64,000 nt of DNA, taken from Cacajao melanocephalus. Taxonomy: Eukaryota; Chordata; Mammalia; Primates; Pitheciidae. Position 1 is the first letter of the stretch. Each line of letters begins with the position of its first letter. The notes below the pieces were generated by a model. That model was not told where the DNA came from. It saw nothing but the letters and a program-made list of their open reading frames with translations, and ran no database searches. The translations under genes were made by a program, and so were the position numbers. The stretch lies in assembly GCA_963573385.1 (NCBI GenBank), contig CAUYLG010070662.1, forward strand, positions 1-64,000. Direction: 5' to 3'. Of this stretch, positions 46,586 through 57,689 are shown piece by piece.

Positions 46586-46604
46586 ACACACACATATATA
46601 TATA
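46517..46604. repeat. (TA)n(TG)n(CA)n compound microsatellite
   Basis: TATATATATA, then TGTGTGTG, then about 20 CA units, then TATATATA, running into the Alu poly-T. It probably grew from the Alu A-tail. Confidence 0.95.
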
Positions 46605-46942
46605 TTTTTTTTTTGAGACAGAGTCTCCCTTCATCACAGTGCAGTGGCATGATACCAGCTCACTGCAACCTCCAGTCACACCCTTCCCTCCACCTGCCCA
46701 CTCATTCCCACCCCGCAACACAGGCTCAAGTGATCTTCCCACCTCAGCCTCAGCCTCCTAAGTAACTAGGACCATGGGCACACACCACCACGCCCAGCTT
46801 TTTTTTTTTTTTTTGTATTTTTAGCAGAGACAGGGTCTTGCCATGTTGTCCAGGCTGGTTTTGAACTCCTAGAGTCAAGCAATCTGCCTGCCTCAGCCTT
46901 CCAAAGGGCTGGGATTATAGGCATGAGCCACCATACCCAGCC
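46605..46942 (-). mobile_element. AluJ, antisense, with a foreign insert
   Basis: Poly-T then 'gagacagagtctcccttcat' … 'caggcatgagccaccatacc'-like end at 46942. Between 'ctgcaacctcc' and 'aggctcaagtgatcttccc' about 45 bp of C-rich, non-Alu sequence (about 46674-46720) replaces roughly 10 bp of consensus; the linker T-run is expanded to T16. Confidence 0.92.
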
Positions 46943-47129
46943 TACATCCTATTTTCTTTTTTTTAATGTTGGCTCCAATCCAGTAAGTTGACTTCACAAC
47001 CTACTAATGGGTTATGACCTGAATTTAGAAAACTATGGTATAAAAGATCTAGAGAGAGACCTTCGGTTACAAGTACATATAACACAAGCTGGATACTTGG
47101 ATACTGTTTTAGACTCCTCACTCATCATC

Positions 47130-47394
47130 TTCCACATCCAGCAGCCTTCTGTGTATGTAGCTCTGTCTCTTACATGCCTCTTCATTGACTTTCCTTCTCT
47201 GCATGTACTGTCTCTGCCTCCTCCCTGCCACATGGACCAAGCTGCCTGACCTGGTTTCCTGCCTGCTGCCTAGTCCTCTAGTCCCTCCTACAAACTGCAG
47301 CCAGTGATCACTCTAAAATATGCATTTGATGGAAAGTCTGTAACAGTCTTCACTTGTCTACATTCTAATATATATATATATGTATATATATATA

Positions 47395-47426
<32 letters not shown>

Positions 47427-47610
47427 ATTACTGACAGCCTCCCTAGCCATCACTCCCCTACTTTTCACATTATCCTGAATGTATCTGTTTACTCGTTAAT
47501 CTCCCCTGTATGGGGTCCATAAGGTCCAGAACAGTATTACTGAAAACTTCTCCATCCCCAGAACAGTGTTTGGCATAGGTTAGGTGCTTAGAAAATATTT
47601 CTAAAGGTGT
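47130..47610 (+). repeat. L2 LINE, interrupted by a microsatellite
   Basis: 'aaactgcagccagtgatcac' and 'aaatatgcatttgatggaaa' (left) and 'cagaacagtgtttggcatag' plus 'gttaggtgcttagaaaatat' (right) are collinear L2 pieces around the TA/TG repeat at 47366-47428. Confidence 0.75.
47366..47428. repeat. (TA)n/(TG)n microsatellite inside L2
   Basis: TATATATATATG units, TGTGTGTG, then eleven TA units. Self-complementary and cruciform-prone. Confidence 0.95.
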
Positions 47611-48075
47611 ATGTGGTGATCTGGATCAACAGGTCCTGCAGATTTGATCTGCAGCAGCCACAGTGATTCACCATGAAGAAATCCAATGACAGGGAGCTTA
47701 ATTAATCAAGAGCCCTAGTCTGAGTACTCTGAATTTTAACCCTGCATTTGCACTGAGGCCACACTTCCTACAGGCTGCTCCTAGCCAACAACTGGCATGG
47801 TAGGGGTACAGAGACAAGCCTATTCTAGGAGATACAGGAATCCTCCTCAGATGGTAGACTGTCTTGAGGACTCCCTAAGACTGTGCAGCAGCCTGGGATG
47901 CTTCTGCACAGATTTCCTTCCTACTTGCCTTCACTCAGCATCAGACCCACCCCAACCTGATGGCTACCACCCAGCCTTCACAGCAAACTTCCATCTTCTC
48001 TCACATAGGCCTTTCCCCTAATACAATCCTTTGACATTTTATGCCATCTTAGCATCTGCTTCTCAGAGGATCCAA
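47611..48075. other. Unassigned sequence
   Basis: Possibly an old DNA transposon or LTR, but I cannot assign it. 48030-48065 ('tctgcttctcagaggatcca') has the feel of an LTR end. Confidence 0.35.
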
Positions 48076-48079
48076 GCCA

Positions 48080-48180
48080 ACACACTATCCTCAATGTATA
48101 TATGAAAGAACCAAGGCTCAGAGAGGTCATGTGACTTGTGACCAATTGATATGACTGAGGTTCAGTTGAGTGCTGGTAAA
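48080..48180 (-). repeat. MIR fragment, antisense
   Basis: 'ccaaggctcagagaggtcat' followed by 'gtgacttgtgaccaattgat' is reversed MIR. Confidence 0.7.
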
Positions 48181-48635
48181 TGCTTAACAACTTGGCTTTC
48201 TGTGGGAAGATGGGAAAAGTGCTGATTTGTAGCACTGGCTGATTTCCAACGTATAAATACTTCCACGCTGGCCAATTTCACACTACCACTGTGACTTCAC
48301 TGAAAGTGGACTTGGGAAGATATGTGTGCAGTTGTCGTCAGGAGCCAGAAAGTTGGCTGTAGTATATCTCTGTAAGGCTGCAAGCCTGGGCTTCTGTCTC
48401 TCTGGGTGGCACCCTTGACAGCCCTCCCCAGTTCTTCCTCACTGAGTGCTCTTCTCAGCTGGCGGGGAGGGGTGCTGACAGCCTATACTGGGAAGTCTCT
48501 GTCCAATCACTGGGCTGGAAACCTTGTGGACATGTGGCTTCTCCCTGCTTCCAGGGGATGGATAGCGGCTCTCATGTCCCTAAAAAGGTAGGCTCTGCCA
48601 GATGGGGAACAATCACAGGAGGCTTGTGACATCAA
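48181..48635. other. Unassigned sequence
   Basis: GC rises at 48380-48560. No feature recognised. Confidence 0.45.
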
Positions 48636-48639
48636 AATG

Positions 48640-48735
48640 GCATTAGAGGGCCCTTCTGGCTGTAGCATGGAAGATGGATTGAAGGAGTGAAAGCAGAAGA
48701 CAGCAACACCAGTAAGAGGTGGTTTAAATAAGAGA
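48640..48735 (-). repeat. Possible L2 fragment, antisense
   Basis: 'cttctggctgtagcatggaa' and 'gatggattgaaggagtgaaa' match the reversed L2 body. Confidence 0.55.
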
Positions 48736-48839
48736 CATAAATTCTCAATGCAAAGTGGTATGGGAACTATTTGACAAAGAAGATGAAGGAAGGAGGGTTG
48801 GCAGGCAGAAGGCAGGACATATCATACTACTAGTTATCG

Positions 48840-49160
48840 AATAACTGCTAGTTATTGAAACTGTACTGCCTGCCAGGCTCTGTGCTAGGTACTTTCTCAT
48901 TTTACACCCCTCTCCCAAATGTCATGGTAAGAATTATGATCCCCGCATCCCAGATATGAAAACCAAGCCTCAGAGAGACTGTGCCTTTAATAATAATCAT
49001 ATTGAAACAGGTGGCAAAAATAGTAACTAACATTCACTGAGCCTCTACTGTATACATGAATATTATCATCACCTCACTGTGAAGATGTGGTTAAACAGCT
49101 AACAAATGGTGGAGCTGAAACTATGACTCAGATACTTGGTCTCTCAGCAAAGGCCTAAGC
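48840..49160 (-). repeat. Two adjacent MIR SINEs, antisense
   Basis: First copy 48840-49010 ('tgtgctaggtactttctcat', 'ccaagcctcagagagactgt'); second 49015-49160 restarts with 'aactaacattcactgagcct' and runs to 'ctaacaaatggtggagctga'. Same orientation. Confidence 0.75.
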
Positions 49161-50225
49161 ATTCCGTTCTAGATGTCATTAATAATTCAGATGAAGCCCC
49201 CAAATGTGGGATACACTCTTTCATTTCTCCTTCTCACCAGGATAGAGATTAGGAAATGTATAATGTAAAACAAAAAAAATTAAGAAATGATTCTGAGATC
49301 CATTTAGCAGATAGAAGACCTAAGGTGACCTCCCTATTGGGACAAGGATGCTTGGCATTTCAGTTCAATACTGTACTAGTAGACTAGCCTACAGTGAGCT
49401 CATCACATGCAAAGCATTTTGGATATTAAAAAATGTTTTTAATTTTAATTTTTATATTTTTTAGGAGATGTTAAGTAGATGAAAGACCAAGAAAAGTGAG
49501 GGAGAAAATTCAGTATATTTGAGAACAAAGGCAGCCATGAACCTTTCCATCTTGAGAACCTGAATATGTAGCCAAATCTCAGCAGACAGAGCTGCATAAT
49601 GCCAGATAAATCTTGCTGAATGAGAGACCCATCCTACCGGTATAAACAACATTTGAACACTATAGCCCTCACCTTTATCAGCCAGACCTCCATTTTCTAT
49701 ACATAGAGTCTCTGTTGGGACACTCCAAGCCAGTTATTTCACCAACCTAGGTCTGGTCCGTCTCGGAGGCCCAGGGACAAATATTCAGTTCAGGATTGAA
49801 TTGAGGAAAGATAATACTACCTTGATGGAACAGAACCACAGGACCAAACCGAACCTGTCAAGACTTAAGGGGCCAAGGGATAGAGGGTCCCCCTCCCAAA
49901 GAAGCCAACTGGAAGGCAACAATCGGGCGACCTGTTAAAGAAGAAAGAAGCTCAGGACAGGGGGAGTGCCACTTTCTAGTATTACAAAAATATCCTTTAG
50001 GCAAGGTGAGGCCTTTTTTGACTCTGATGCTATTTTTTTTAAAACCAACCCTGAAAGAAAGATGATAGTTGAAGGAAGGTTAGTTGAGGGAAGAGCAGGT
50101 AGGGAATGATATGAGACATTCAGACATCCGCAACATGAGCAAGATACTCTTCTTCTCTGCACCTGAGTAATCTTCTTTCTACATCAGGACTAATGTCCCT
50201 TCCCATGTTTCCTGAGTAGTCAAGG
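49161..50225. other. Unassigned, mostly single-copy-like
   Basis: AT-rich at 49420-49465. No family, RNA or coding signal over 1 kb. Confidence 0.45.
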
Positions 50226-50229
50226 AAGC

Positions 50230-50490
50230 AACAAACCCAAGTGGTTAGGAGTGAGAACTAAGAATCAGAGGGGCCTGGTTTGCATTCCGTTGTTGTTACT
50301 GGCTAGCTGTGCAACCCATGGCAAGCCACTGCAAGTCTCAGAGCTTTGGTTTGCTTGTGTGTGAAAATGACAAATATAGGGCCGGTCTAACACAAGCATG
50401 GTGAACATCTGATGATGCAATATGTGTAAAGTGCTTAATGTAGTTCCTGCTACGATATTAAGTACTTCATAAATGTCTGCTGTTACGATT
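50230..50490 (+). repeat. MIR SINE, near full length
   Basis: 'aagtggttaggagtgagaac', 'ctggctagctgtgcaaccca', 'agtctcagagctttggtttg' and 'taaagtgcttaatgtagttc' are forward MIR. Confidence 0.85.
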
Positions 50491-51110
50491 ATCAATCAAA
50501 ACACAGCAGTAACAAATTAAGGCATGTTACTGGAGCTTAGCTTTACTACCAACAAAGAACTAGACAATCTCAAATGTTCCTTCAGCTCTGCTGTTTATCT
50601 GAAAATTCACAACAGACACTCAGTAATACAGAAGAGAAATGTGTGCTCCAGACCATGTGAACTGGAGAAGAGAATTTGGTTCTCTTCAGCTTCAATCTAT
50701 ATTTGGGTTCACAAGTTTTGCTGCCTTTCTTCTTTTCTCTACATATAGACACCTAGGGAAACTCAAGATGCCAGAGATCCCTGACACCTGGCTACAGGAT
50801 AGGCTGCATGTTGATGGCGTCGAGAGCTGAACCACACAAGGACAGAGGGCCTCAGCAGGAACTCTAGGAATCAGCATGTTGGTACCTAAGTGGAGTCCTC
50901 TTTCCAGACCCAGAAACTGGAGCACACAAGGCACTGGGGAAATGACCAGAACCTTCACAGCCCAAGGTTTCTCTGACTGGTTGGAGAGTCTAATGTATTC
51001 TGTCATCTCATCTAATTCAGAGTCTCTTTGCTTTGACTGCCTGTCTCCTGCATCTGTTGGCTCTTGCCCAAGATGTGAAAAGCCATTGGAGATGCTTATT
51101 ACCATGGAGT
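50491..51110. other. Unassigned sequence
   Basis: A 137-codon minus frame (50692-51105) and 63-81-codon plus frames overlap each other; none has a recognised domain. Confidence 0.4.
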
Positions 51111-51114
51111 GGAA

Positions 51115-51345
51115 AAGGTAAGGGGTTTTGAAGCAGACTACTCGGTTACAATCCGGGCTCTCTAACTTTGCTGCCTTGAGCAGGTGGTTTCACATTCCTA
51201 GCCTTGGTTTCTTTATCTGAAGAATGGAGCTGATAATTTCTATGTTCCAAAGTTGTTTTATGAGCTTTAACAGAGATGATTGATATGCAGTCCCTGGCAC
51301 ATTCCATGTAGCAGGTTTTCGATTAATGTTCATTCGGCCCCTTCT
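51115..51345 (+). repeat. MIR SINE, near full length
   Basis: 'tttgaagcagactactcggt', 'tagccttggtttctttatct', 'aatggagctgataatttcta' and 'cagtccctggcacattccat' are forward MIR. Confidence 0.85.
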
Positions 51346-52255
51346 TTCCTTATCAATATAAAAATAACCAAATCTTACTTAACCCTTTACCTCTTATTAT
51401 ATGTTTTAAATTTTATATCTCTATCACCTATTGTTCTGTAGGTTTTAAAAGGTGGGCTTTGAGTCTCTTTATTTCTATATCCCAGCACTCTGCATTGATC
51501 TGGGCCAGGATGGTTGCTTGAGAAAGTTTGCTGATCTCAATCTGTTTCACTGAAAATCTTATGATTCCAAGTAAGCGCTATTTGTTTAGTTACATAATAA
51601 GTAACCTTTGCTGAATCCCGTACCATCCTGACCTATCCTGTCTTTTCTGGCAGGACAAGCTCTGTTAGGATCACTCATATGTTCTCTCTTTTTTAATTTT
51701 TTAAAAAGGTATATTTTCAAAAAGAAGAAGGAAATATATCCCGAGAGTTTTGGTAATAGTTTCTTTGCAACATTTGCTGCCTGGACAAAGTCAGATATGA
51801 ACAGTAAGACACTCACAGGTCAGGATTAAATGAGATGGGGAAGATTGGAGCTGATCTCCCTGGAGATGAAATGGAAGCTACAAGGACTCAGAGAGAGATG
51901 ATTTGATGCCACTGCCCCAGATGAGACTGAGGCCCAACCCCTGGCCCCAGGCTGGTGGCTTGCTTTCCCTGGGGCACCATCAGCCCCTGCTGTAGCCACC
52001 AAGTCTATGTTGTTTCCCCAAGGGTGCCACCTGAAACCAGCTTGCTCTTTGCTATCAAAGGCAGAGAGGAGAAAGAGACCAAGCTTAGCACTCAACTTGG
52101 ACTCCAGCTCTCCTTCCCTGGGTCTTCTCCCTTTTCTTCTATTCTGTCTCTTTTTCCAGCTTTCACAATCCTTTCTCTTCTCTTTCCTCATTTATGGCCT
52201 CTCCTTCTTTTCTCTTATAGAAACATTTCCTGAATTACAAGTGCTTTTGATCCAT
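51346..52255. other. Unassigned, possible L2 trace
   Basis: 51390-51530 may be a decayed forward L2. 51840-52240 is unassigned; overlapping 92-121-codon frames on both strands lack support, and the region is pyrimidine-rich at 52105-52215. Confidence 0.4.
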
Positions 52256-52900
52256 GTGGGCTTAAGTCCATATGGTAAATGCGAGTGTTTAGTGTGTGCT
52301 GTGTGCTATGTGAGTGGATGCCATCTAATGTGTCTTTGTGCCTGTTTGTGCTGGGTAGATCCATGACACATGGTATGCATGTCTTTACAGTATGCCTATG
52401 AGAAGGTGGTTGTGTTTACGCATCTGTGTGCCTGTGCTATTTATCTATGATATGCCTCTTGAGGCATCTGTCATGTGTTGAGTACAAGCTGTGTGTTGTC
52501 TGTGCATGGCGTGCTATCCCCATGCTGTGTGATTTTGTATGTGTTATGTTATGGATCTATTGTATGTGTTTGTGTGCTTCCCATGTGTGTGTGACTGTGT
52601 CTCTGTTACCTGCCTTTCGTCAACTGCATATAGCTTGAATGTCCCTGTGGGGTGATGTGCTCACATGTATGTTTATACGTGTTTGTGTCTGTGTGTTGCC
52701 TTTGTTTTTGTTTAGGCGACTGAGATGCCTGTATTGCGTATATCTGTATGTGATGGACTGCATTCATTTGTGAGTCTGCACCCTATATGATTTCTCTAAA
52801 TCCCCTGGCTGCATGCTGTGTCTGTGTGGGGTATGTTGCATCTGTTATTTGTAGGAACAACTGCAAATTCTGTGTATTGCCCTGTCTCTGCCTCTGTGAA
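52256..52900 (+). repeat. TG-biased low-complexity stretch
   Basis: About 640 bp strongly enriched in TG/TGTG on the + strand with no fixed period: 'gtgtgtgctgtgtgctatgt', 'tgtgtttgtgtgcttcccat', 'gtgtctgtgtgttgcctttg'. Likely a decayed TG-rich array; Cys/Val-rich frames across it are compositional. Confidence 0.8.
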
Positions 52901-52979
52901 ATGTGTCTGTGTGTTTTCCCTGCCAGCTCTTCCTCCCTTTCGGGTGCCCCAGCCTCTCTCCCTGCCTTTTTCTCCCCAG

Positions 52980-53042
52980 GCTTTGACGGCTCTCAGCTGA
53001 CACCTCTGCTGCTCTGGCAACCCAAGAACAGCCTGGAGAAAG
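52980..53042 (+). other. 63-nt exon-like segment, unproven
   Basis: A long polypyrimidine tract ('ctctctccctgcctttttct' then 'ccccag', ending 52979) is an excellent 3' splice site. A GT at 53043 after 'ggagaaag' is a usable but weak donor (GTCAGC). The 63 nt (a multiple of three) is open in the frame reading 'FDGSQLTPLLLWQPKNSLEK'. No homologous protein or neighbouring exon is recognised, so it may be a lone decoy site. Confidence 0.2.
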
Positions 53043-53108
53043 GTCAGCTGGCTGCCTTCCCCAGGGGCCTGCCCAGATCCTTGGATCCCAGTGGTGCGTG
53101 GTGTGGGA

Positions 53109-53122
53109 GCGCCCTCTGTTGG
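53109..53122 (-). promoter_or_regulatory. CTCF-like motif
   Basis: The minus strand reads CCAACAGAGGGCGC, matching the CTCF core CCASYAGRKGGCRS with one mismatch (A at position 4). It lies in a GC-richer, repeat-free block. Motif only; occupancy is not shown. Confidence 0.5.
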
Positions 53123-54425
53123 CTGTGTGGACGACGGACAGCACTGGAAACAGGCTTCCTCTTCCCTGTGCTGCTCACCCCTGAGACTTCCAGCTTTCTT
53201 AATAAGGGACTTTAGTCCCCCTATAATCTGCCACTTATAGCACATGCTTTGGAGAATGAAAGAGGGGGGTGTGAATAAGTGCACTGAGATACTGAGTATT
53301 CGGCAGATGTGTCTTGAGCAGATGGTGAGGAAGGCTTCCCTGACCACCTACTTGGGTCTCAGCCCCATGGGAATGAGCCAACAAAATGTATGCAACAAAG
53401 TTAGGGAGCCCTCACTGGTGAAAGGGCCAGCTATTCTCAATTTATGTTCGAAAAAGTCAGAATCTTAAATCTATGCTTACCCAATGACTTCATGCTTTCC
53501 CTTGGGAATAATTTCCCAAGGCTTCAATTTCCCCTTTGCAACAGGGACCCAAGGTGGAGACCCAAGGGTTCCAATTCCAGAAAGAGGGAGGACTGAAGTT
53601 TTTCTAGTGGATTTAACAGAAAGAGGTCAAAGGCACGTTTGTGAGAAGAAAGGGGACAGTCATAGAGGCACACAGGACTTGTAATGCTCCAGGTGTGTGA
53701 CTCTAACAGCCTCAACAGGAAGAGAAAGGTGCTGTGTGCACACATGTTGATGCATGCACACACACACATATCAGGAGGCAGAACATCCAACAGCCTGCAT
53801 GGCTAATATCCTGGGGTTTGAGAATATGCACATTTCCTATTTCTTGCCTTATAGAAGAAACACAACTAAAGGCACCATTTTATGTAAAAAACGTGAGTTT
53901 TCATTGCATTCCATGTGCTGATGATTAAAGAAAAGGCTCTGATAAGCAATGGCTATTCTTTTTTTTTTTCACATAAGGGCAGTGGAGAAGCAGTGGCTAT
54001 TCTTTAATTCAGGATGACAGCTCTAGGAAAACCAAAGGACCATTTGGCCCAATTTGGTCCAAAGTGTGTTCTTTAGAACATTACCTCCCATGAGACATTA
54101 ATAGTTATTTCAAGGTATGGCCAAATAAATTTCAAAAATACAGGATTAAATAAAGTTAAACAGATTGATTTCTCATGGGATAGCTCAGAGCCTTTAATAT
54201 GATAATGTCTTATGAATTTCTAAGAAAGGAGGAGACTGCACTCAGCATTTCACAAAAGACATGAATAACAGATTTTTTTCCCAAAATGTTATGGGAGAAA
54301 ATTCTAAACTTACACATGGGCAAAGCAAGACCCCAAGTAGCATAATTCAATTATTGTTAAATAACCACTTACTATAAGAATCATGATTTTTGTTTGTTTG
54401 CTTTTGCATGTTTGTTTTAGTTAAT
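53123..54425. other. Unassigned, with a short direct repeat
   Basis: An approximate direct repeat AAGCARTGGCTATTCTTT at 53945 and 53989 brackets a T-run and 18 bases. 54385-54420 is TTTG-rich. Otherwise nothing recognised. Confidence 0.4.
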
Positions 54426-54429
54426 CTCT

Positions 54430-54600
54430 TTGGATCCTGTACTAACCTACATAGGTAGGTACTATGTTACCATGCTAAATAACAGATGAGAAGAGAGACT
54501 CAGAGAAGTGAAGCAGTTTGTCCCAAGTTATGGCACTGGTCAGTGACAGCAATACTCAATACCAAGCACCTCTCTATAAACCGTATACACTTCCACTTTG
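54430..54600 (-). repeat. MIR SINE, antisense
   Basis: 'ctacataggtaggtactatg', 'ataacagatgagaagagaga' and 'ctcagagaagtgaagcagtt' are reversed MIR. Confidence 0.8.
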
Positions 54601-54719
54601 CCAACTCCTCTGAGCATGATTTTACAGAAAGTTTAAAATGTGGCAGCTGTCCCCAAAGCCATACATTATACTTAGAATTGTTTTTAAAATCATATAAAAA
54701 AGAGAAACAGAGTACTAAA

Positions 54720-54840
54720 AAATGTGGACAAGAAGTGGCATTGTACATCTGAGGTGAGAAGACTGAGGGAGACCTGAGATTGGGAAAACTTTGCAGGGGA
54801 AGTGAATTTTAGTTATGTTCTGAAGGATAGAGGAGGCTTA
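54720..54840 (-). repeat. Possible L2 fragment, antisense
   Basis: 'aagaagtggcattgtacatc' and 'ttagttatgttctgaaggat' fit the reversed L2 body; weak. Confidence 0.4.
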
Positions 54841-54845
54841 GTTAG

Positions 54846-55062
54846 ATCGAAGGTCAGCAACTTTTTAATGTAAAGTACCTGGTAGTAAATATTTTCTGCT
54901 TTGTGAGCCATACAGACTCTGTTGTAAGTGCTTGACATTGCCATGCAGCGTGAAAGCAGCCATAGATAATGTGCAAACAAAAGGACGTGGCTGTGTTCCA
55001 ATAAAACTTTATCTATAAAACAGGCAGCTAGCCCATGGGCCCTAACTTGCCAAGCCTTAAGT
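54846..55062 (+). mobile_element. hAT-Charlie MITE (MER33/MER58-like)
   Basis: 'aaggtcagcaactttttaat', 'agtaaatattttctgctttg', 'tgagccatacagactctgtt' and 'gctgtgttccaataaaactt' are the recognisable body of this hAT group, near full length (about 215 bp). Non-coding. Confidence 0.8.
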
Positions 55063-55720
55063 GAGAAGGAAAAAGGTAGGAAATGAGGCCTTTTTGGGGT
55101 AGAAGAATCATTTTTAAAAAGATAGTGAGCAGTATACTCAAAGGCCAGTGCCAGGTCCCAGGCCTGCTCATAACTGTTCCCTTTCTGTCTCCCACTCCAC
55201 CCAACCCCATTCAATTGTGTTCTAAGCCCTGAGGGTGAGCTTATTGCAGCTATGCAAAGAGAAAGCTGCCTGCATTTGAGATAAGCTGAATAAACAGCTC
55301 ACTGATCCCAGTGGAAGGTGCTTGTGAACATGTGCCTGGATTTAGTCTATTGGGAAGGCAGAGAAAGACAACAAACCCAGTTTCCTCTTGAAAAAAGAGA
55401 TTGGCCTTTTCTCCTTTTGAGAAGTCAAGGACAATGCTAAAATGCTTGCCCCTTTCTACAGACTGGGTTTGGACGACCTGTCCCTTTGCAGGTAGCAAAG
55501 CCAATATGTACAAGTCCCACTTTCATCTGATATATCACAGCAACATCTCTGCTATTTTATCTATAGCAAAGATCCCATGATGTTATTCCCTTGCACATTA
55601 AACTTCAGCAACCCTCCAACTGGTATGGGCTCAAAATCAGATGCAGCAGCCTGGCATTCAGTGAAAGACCATGTACATACAGCAGATTTCAAGTTAAGAC
55701 TCCATCCTCATTCCCTTCAG
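55063..55720. other. Unassigned sequence
   Basis: A 133-codon minus frame (54813-55214) overlaps the hAT element and is spurious. Nothing else recognised. Confidence 0.45.
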
Positions 55721-55724
55721 CACC

Positions 55725-55965
55725 CACACCAAATAAAGTGCATTTGCCTTGGTGTCTCTTGTCCTTGTGCATGATTCACATGCTGCTACCTTCAGACTTT
55801 CGTACTTGCAACTAGAGCAGTCTACTTTCTTCCTTTCATTCAAGTCCTACCTTGTCCTTCAAGGCTCTACTTTCTAATTCCTTCTGCTTGGAGATAACAC
55901 CTGTATTTAACTCTGAATTACCACAACCCAGATACTGCAGTATCACTTTTATTGGCTTGCCTTTT
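55725..55965 (+). repeat. L2 LINE fragment
   Basis: 'agcagtctactttcttcctt', 'tcattcaagtcctaccttgt' and 'ccttcaaggctctactttct' are L2-like, with a decayed 5' part. Confidence 0.6.
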
Positions 55966-56264
55966 TTTTTCCAAAATAAAATTAAGTTTTCAATAATTAT
56001 AAAAACACAAACTTACTGATTAAAAAACGCAAGTGTTCTGGAATGTATAATAAAAAAAAGAAAAACTCAGAAGGATGGTAAGGTCCAAAAAGACGAACAA
56101 AGGTAATACGGCACAGTCTTTCAGGGAATGCAACTGCTTTTGGTGTGGCTGAGTACAGGATCCCTACAGGGAGTGACTAGAAGTGAGACTGGAGAGACAG
56201 CAGGATCCAGACCATGTTAAATTCTATAAGTTCCATTGAGTCTTAATTTATAGATCATTAGAGA

Positions 56265-56345
56265 AAAAGCACATCTTTACTAAGCACCTAGGTTGACACA
56301 TAGTAGGCAATCAACGTATCTTTGTTAAATTAATGTAAGGTCTTG
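56265..56345 (+). repeat. L2 terminal fragment
   Basis: 'ctaagcacctaggttgacac' then 'atagtaggcaatcaacgtat' is the L2 3' terminus. Confidence 0.65.
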
Positions 56346-56950
56346 GGGTCCTAGGCTGAGAAAGCGCCCCAAGTGGATTTCCTAATTGTTCATATAGAAA
56401 AGGCACTGTCTCAGAGAGTCTGCAGTAGAAAGCTCAGGGGGTGCTGGCTACTGCAGATAGTCCCCAAAGCCAATTCCTTAATCATTTTCCCCTCAAAACA
56501 CTGACTACATGCCTCTCCCTCTGTATTGGACTGTGTACTAAAACTAGGCAGGAGAATGTGAACAGATTCATTCCACAGTGAGCTGCTGAGGGAAATGAGA
56601 ATTCACATTGAGGAGTTATCCAGCTAAAGGGCAACTCTCCAGTAATGTGCTAGAAGGAGAAAAGCTCAGGGCACTGGTGATGGGGAGAGGAAGAGGGAGG
56701 AGGAAGCTCATGAGTGGGCCCCTTTGTCCTAACACTGACCTTCCCAACCTGGAAGCATTTTACAGAGTAGCAGGATTATAAGTTTCAATGAACCCAGAAA
56801 GTCATTGAGCCCCACCCCTCTATTTGCATTTGGGTGCCATTTGGCCTTGCTTTGAACACTCCCTAATACATGGAACTCATCCTATATCCCGGAGGCCAAT
56901 GTGGAGCAGTGGCCAGATGCAACTGTGGACAATGAAAAGAGGAAGGAGGA
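56346..56950. other. Unassigned sequence
   Basis: No family or coding signal recognised. Confidence 0.45.
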
Positions 56951-56954
56951 CCAG

Positions 56955-57180
56955 TCCCCCAAGAAGCAGTTACTAATATGTCAGGCACTGTCTAGGCATA
57001 CCACCTGGCGCTTCATGTATCTGTCATGACAACCTTGTGAATGGGGATTAATATCCCTATTTTACATGCAAGAAAACTGAGGCTCACGGATATTGAGTCA
57101 TTTGACCTAATTACAAATCTGGTAAGCAGCAGCTGGAATTCAAACTCAGGATGTTCTACTACCCAGGCCCACGGTATCTT
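56955..57180 (-). repeat. MIR SINE, antisense
   Basis: 'atgtcaggcactgtctaggc', 'atgacaaccttgtgaatggg', 'agaaaactgaggctcacgga' and 'ctggaattcaaactcaggat' span most of a reversed MIR. Confidence 0.9.
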
Positions 57181-57685
57181 AGCCAAAACAGACAGCTTCC
57201 CATCAAGCCAAGAAAAGGCAAGATGATTTAGGTAGCCCCCATGGGAGGCCAGGGTAGGAGGGGATGATCCTGCAGATTGGCACTGCCACAGGGAGAGCAT
57301 GAGAGGATGCTAGGCTGGGCCAGGAATGCAGGAAGTGCTTCAGGACAGGATTAGGGCACACTGGCAAGAACGGCCCTGCCGGCTCATGTGTTGTTGGTAC
57401 TCTGTGTGCCTGTGCCTGTGCCTGCCCCACAATGAACATTTTGGGCATTTTCCCCTTCTTACACCCTTCCCACATCTCAAACAAAAGAGGAAAATAGTAC
57501 AGCTCAGGGTGTACAGAAGTGTCCTGGCTTGATCCCATAATCACACAAAGAAAGCCCCACCTTGGATCTTTTACCATCTCTCCTTTGAAAACCATCAGAA
57601 AGCTCATCCCACCCTTCCCCTACTTATAAAGCACTTTTATCCTTTCAACAATCATCGTCTATTCCCTGGGCCAGGCACTACAAAT
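57181..57685. other. Unassigned sequence
   Basis: A 134-codon minus frame (57203-57607) is open but unsupported by domain, splice sites or conservation evidence. Confidence 0.4.
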
Positions 57686-57689
57686 ACCA

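Noticed and set aside
46452..46765. Overlapping frames of 75-96 codons on both strands
   Set aside because: His/Thr and Cys/Val repeats come from the CA/TG microsatellite next to an Alu.
52796..53347. 183-codon minus frame
   Set aside because: Overlaps a 142-codon plus frame in the same GC-rich block; no domain and no start context. The plus-strand splice-like signals are the better lead.
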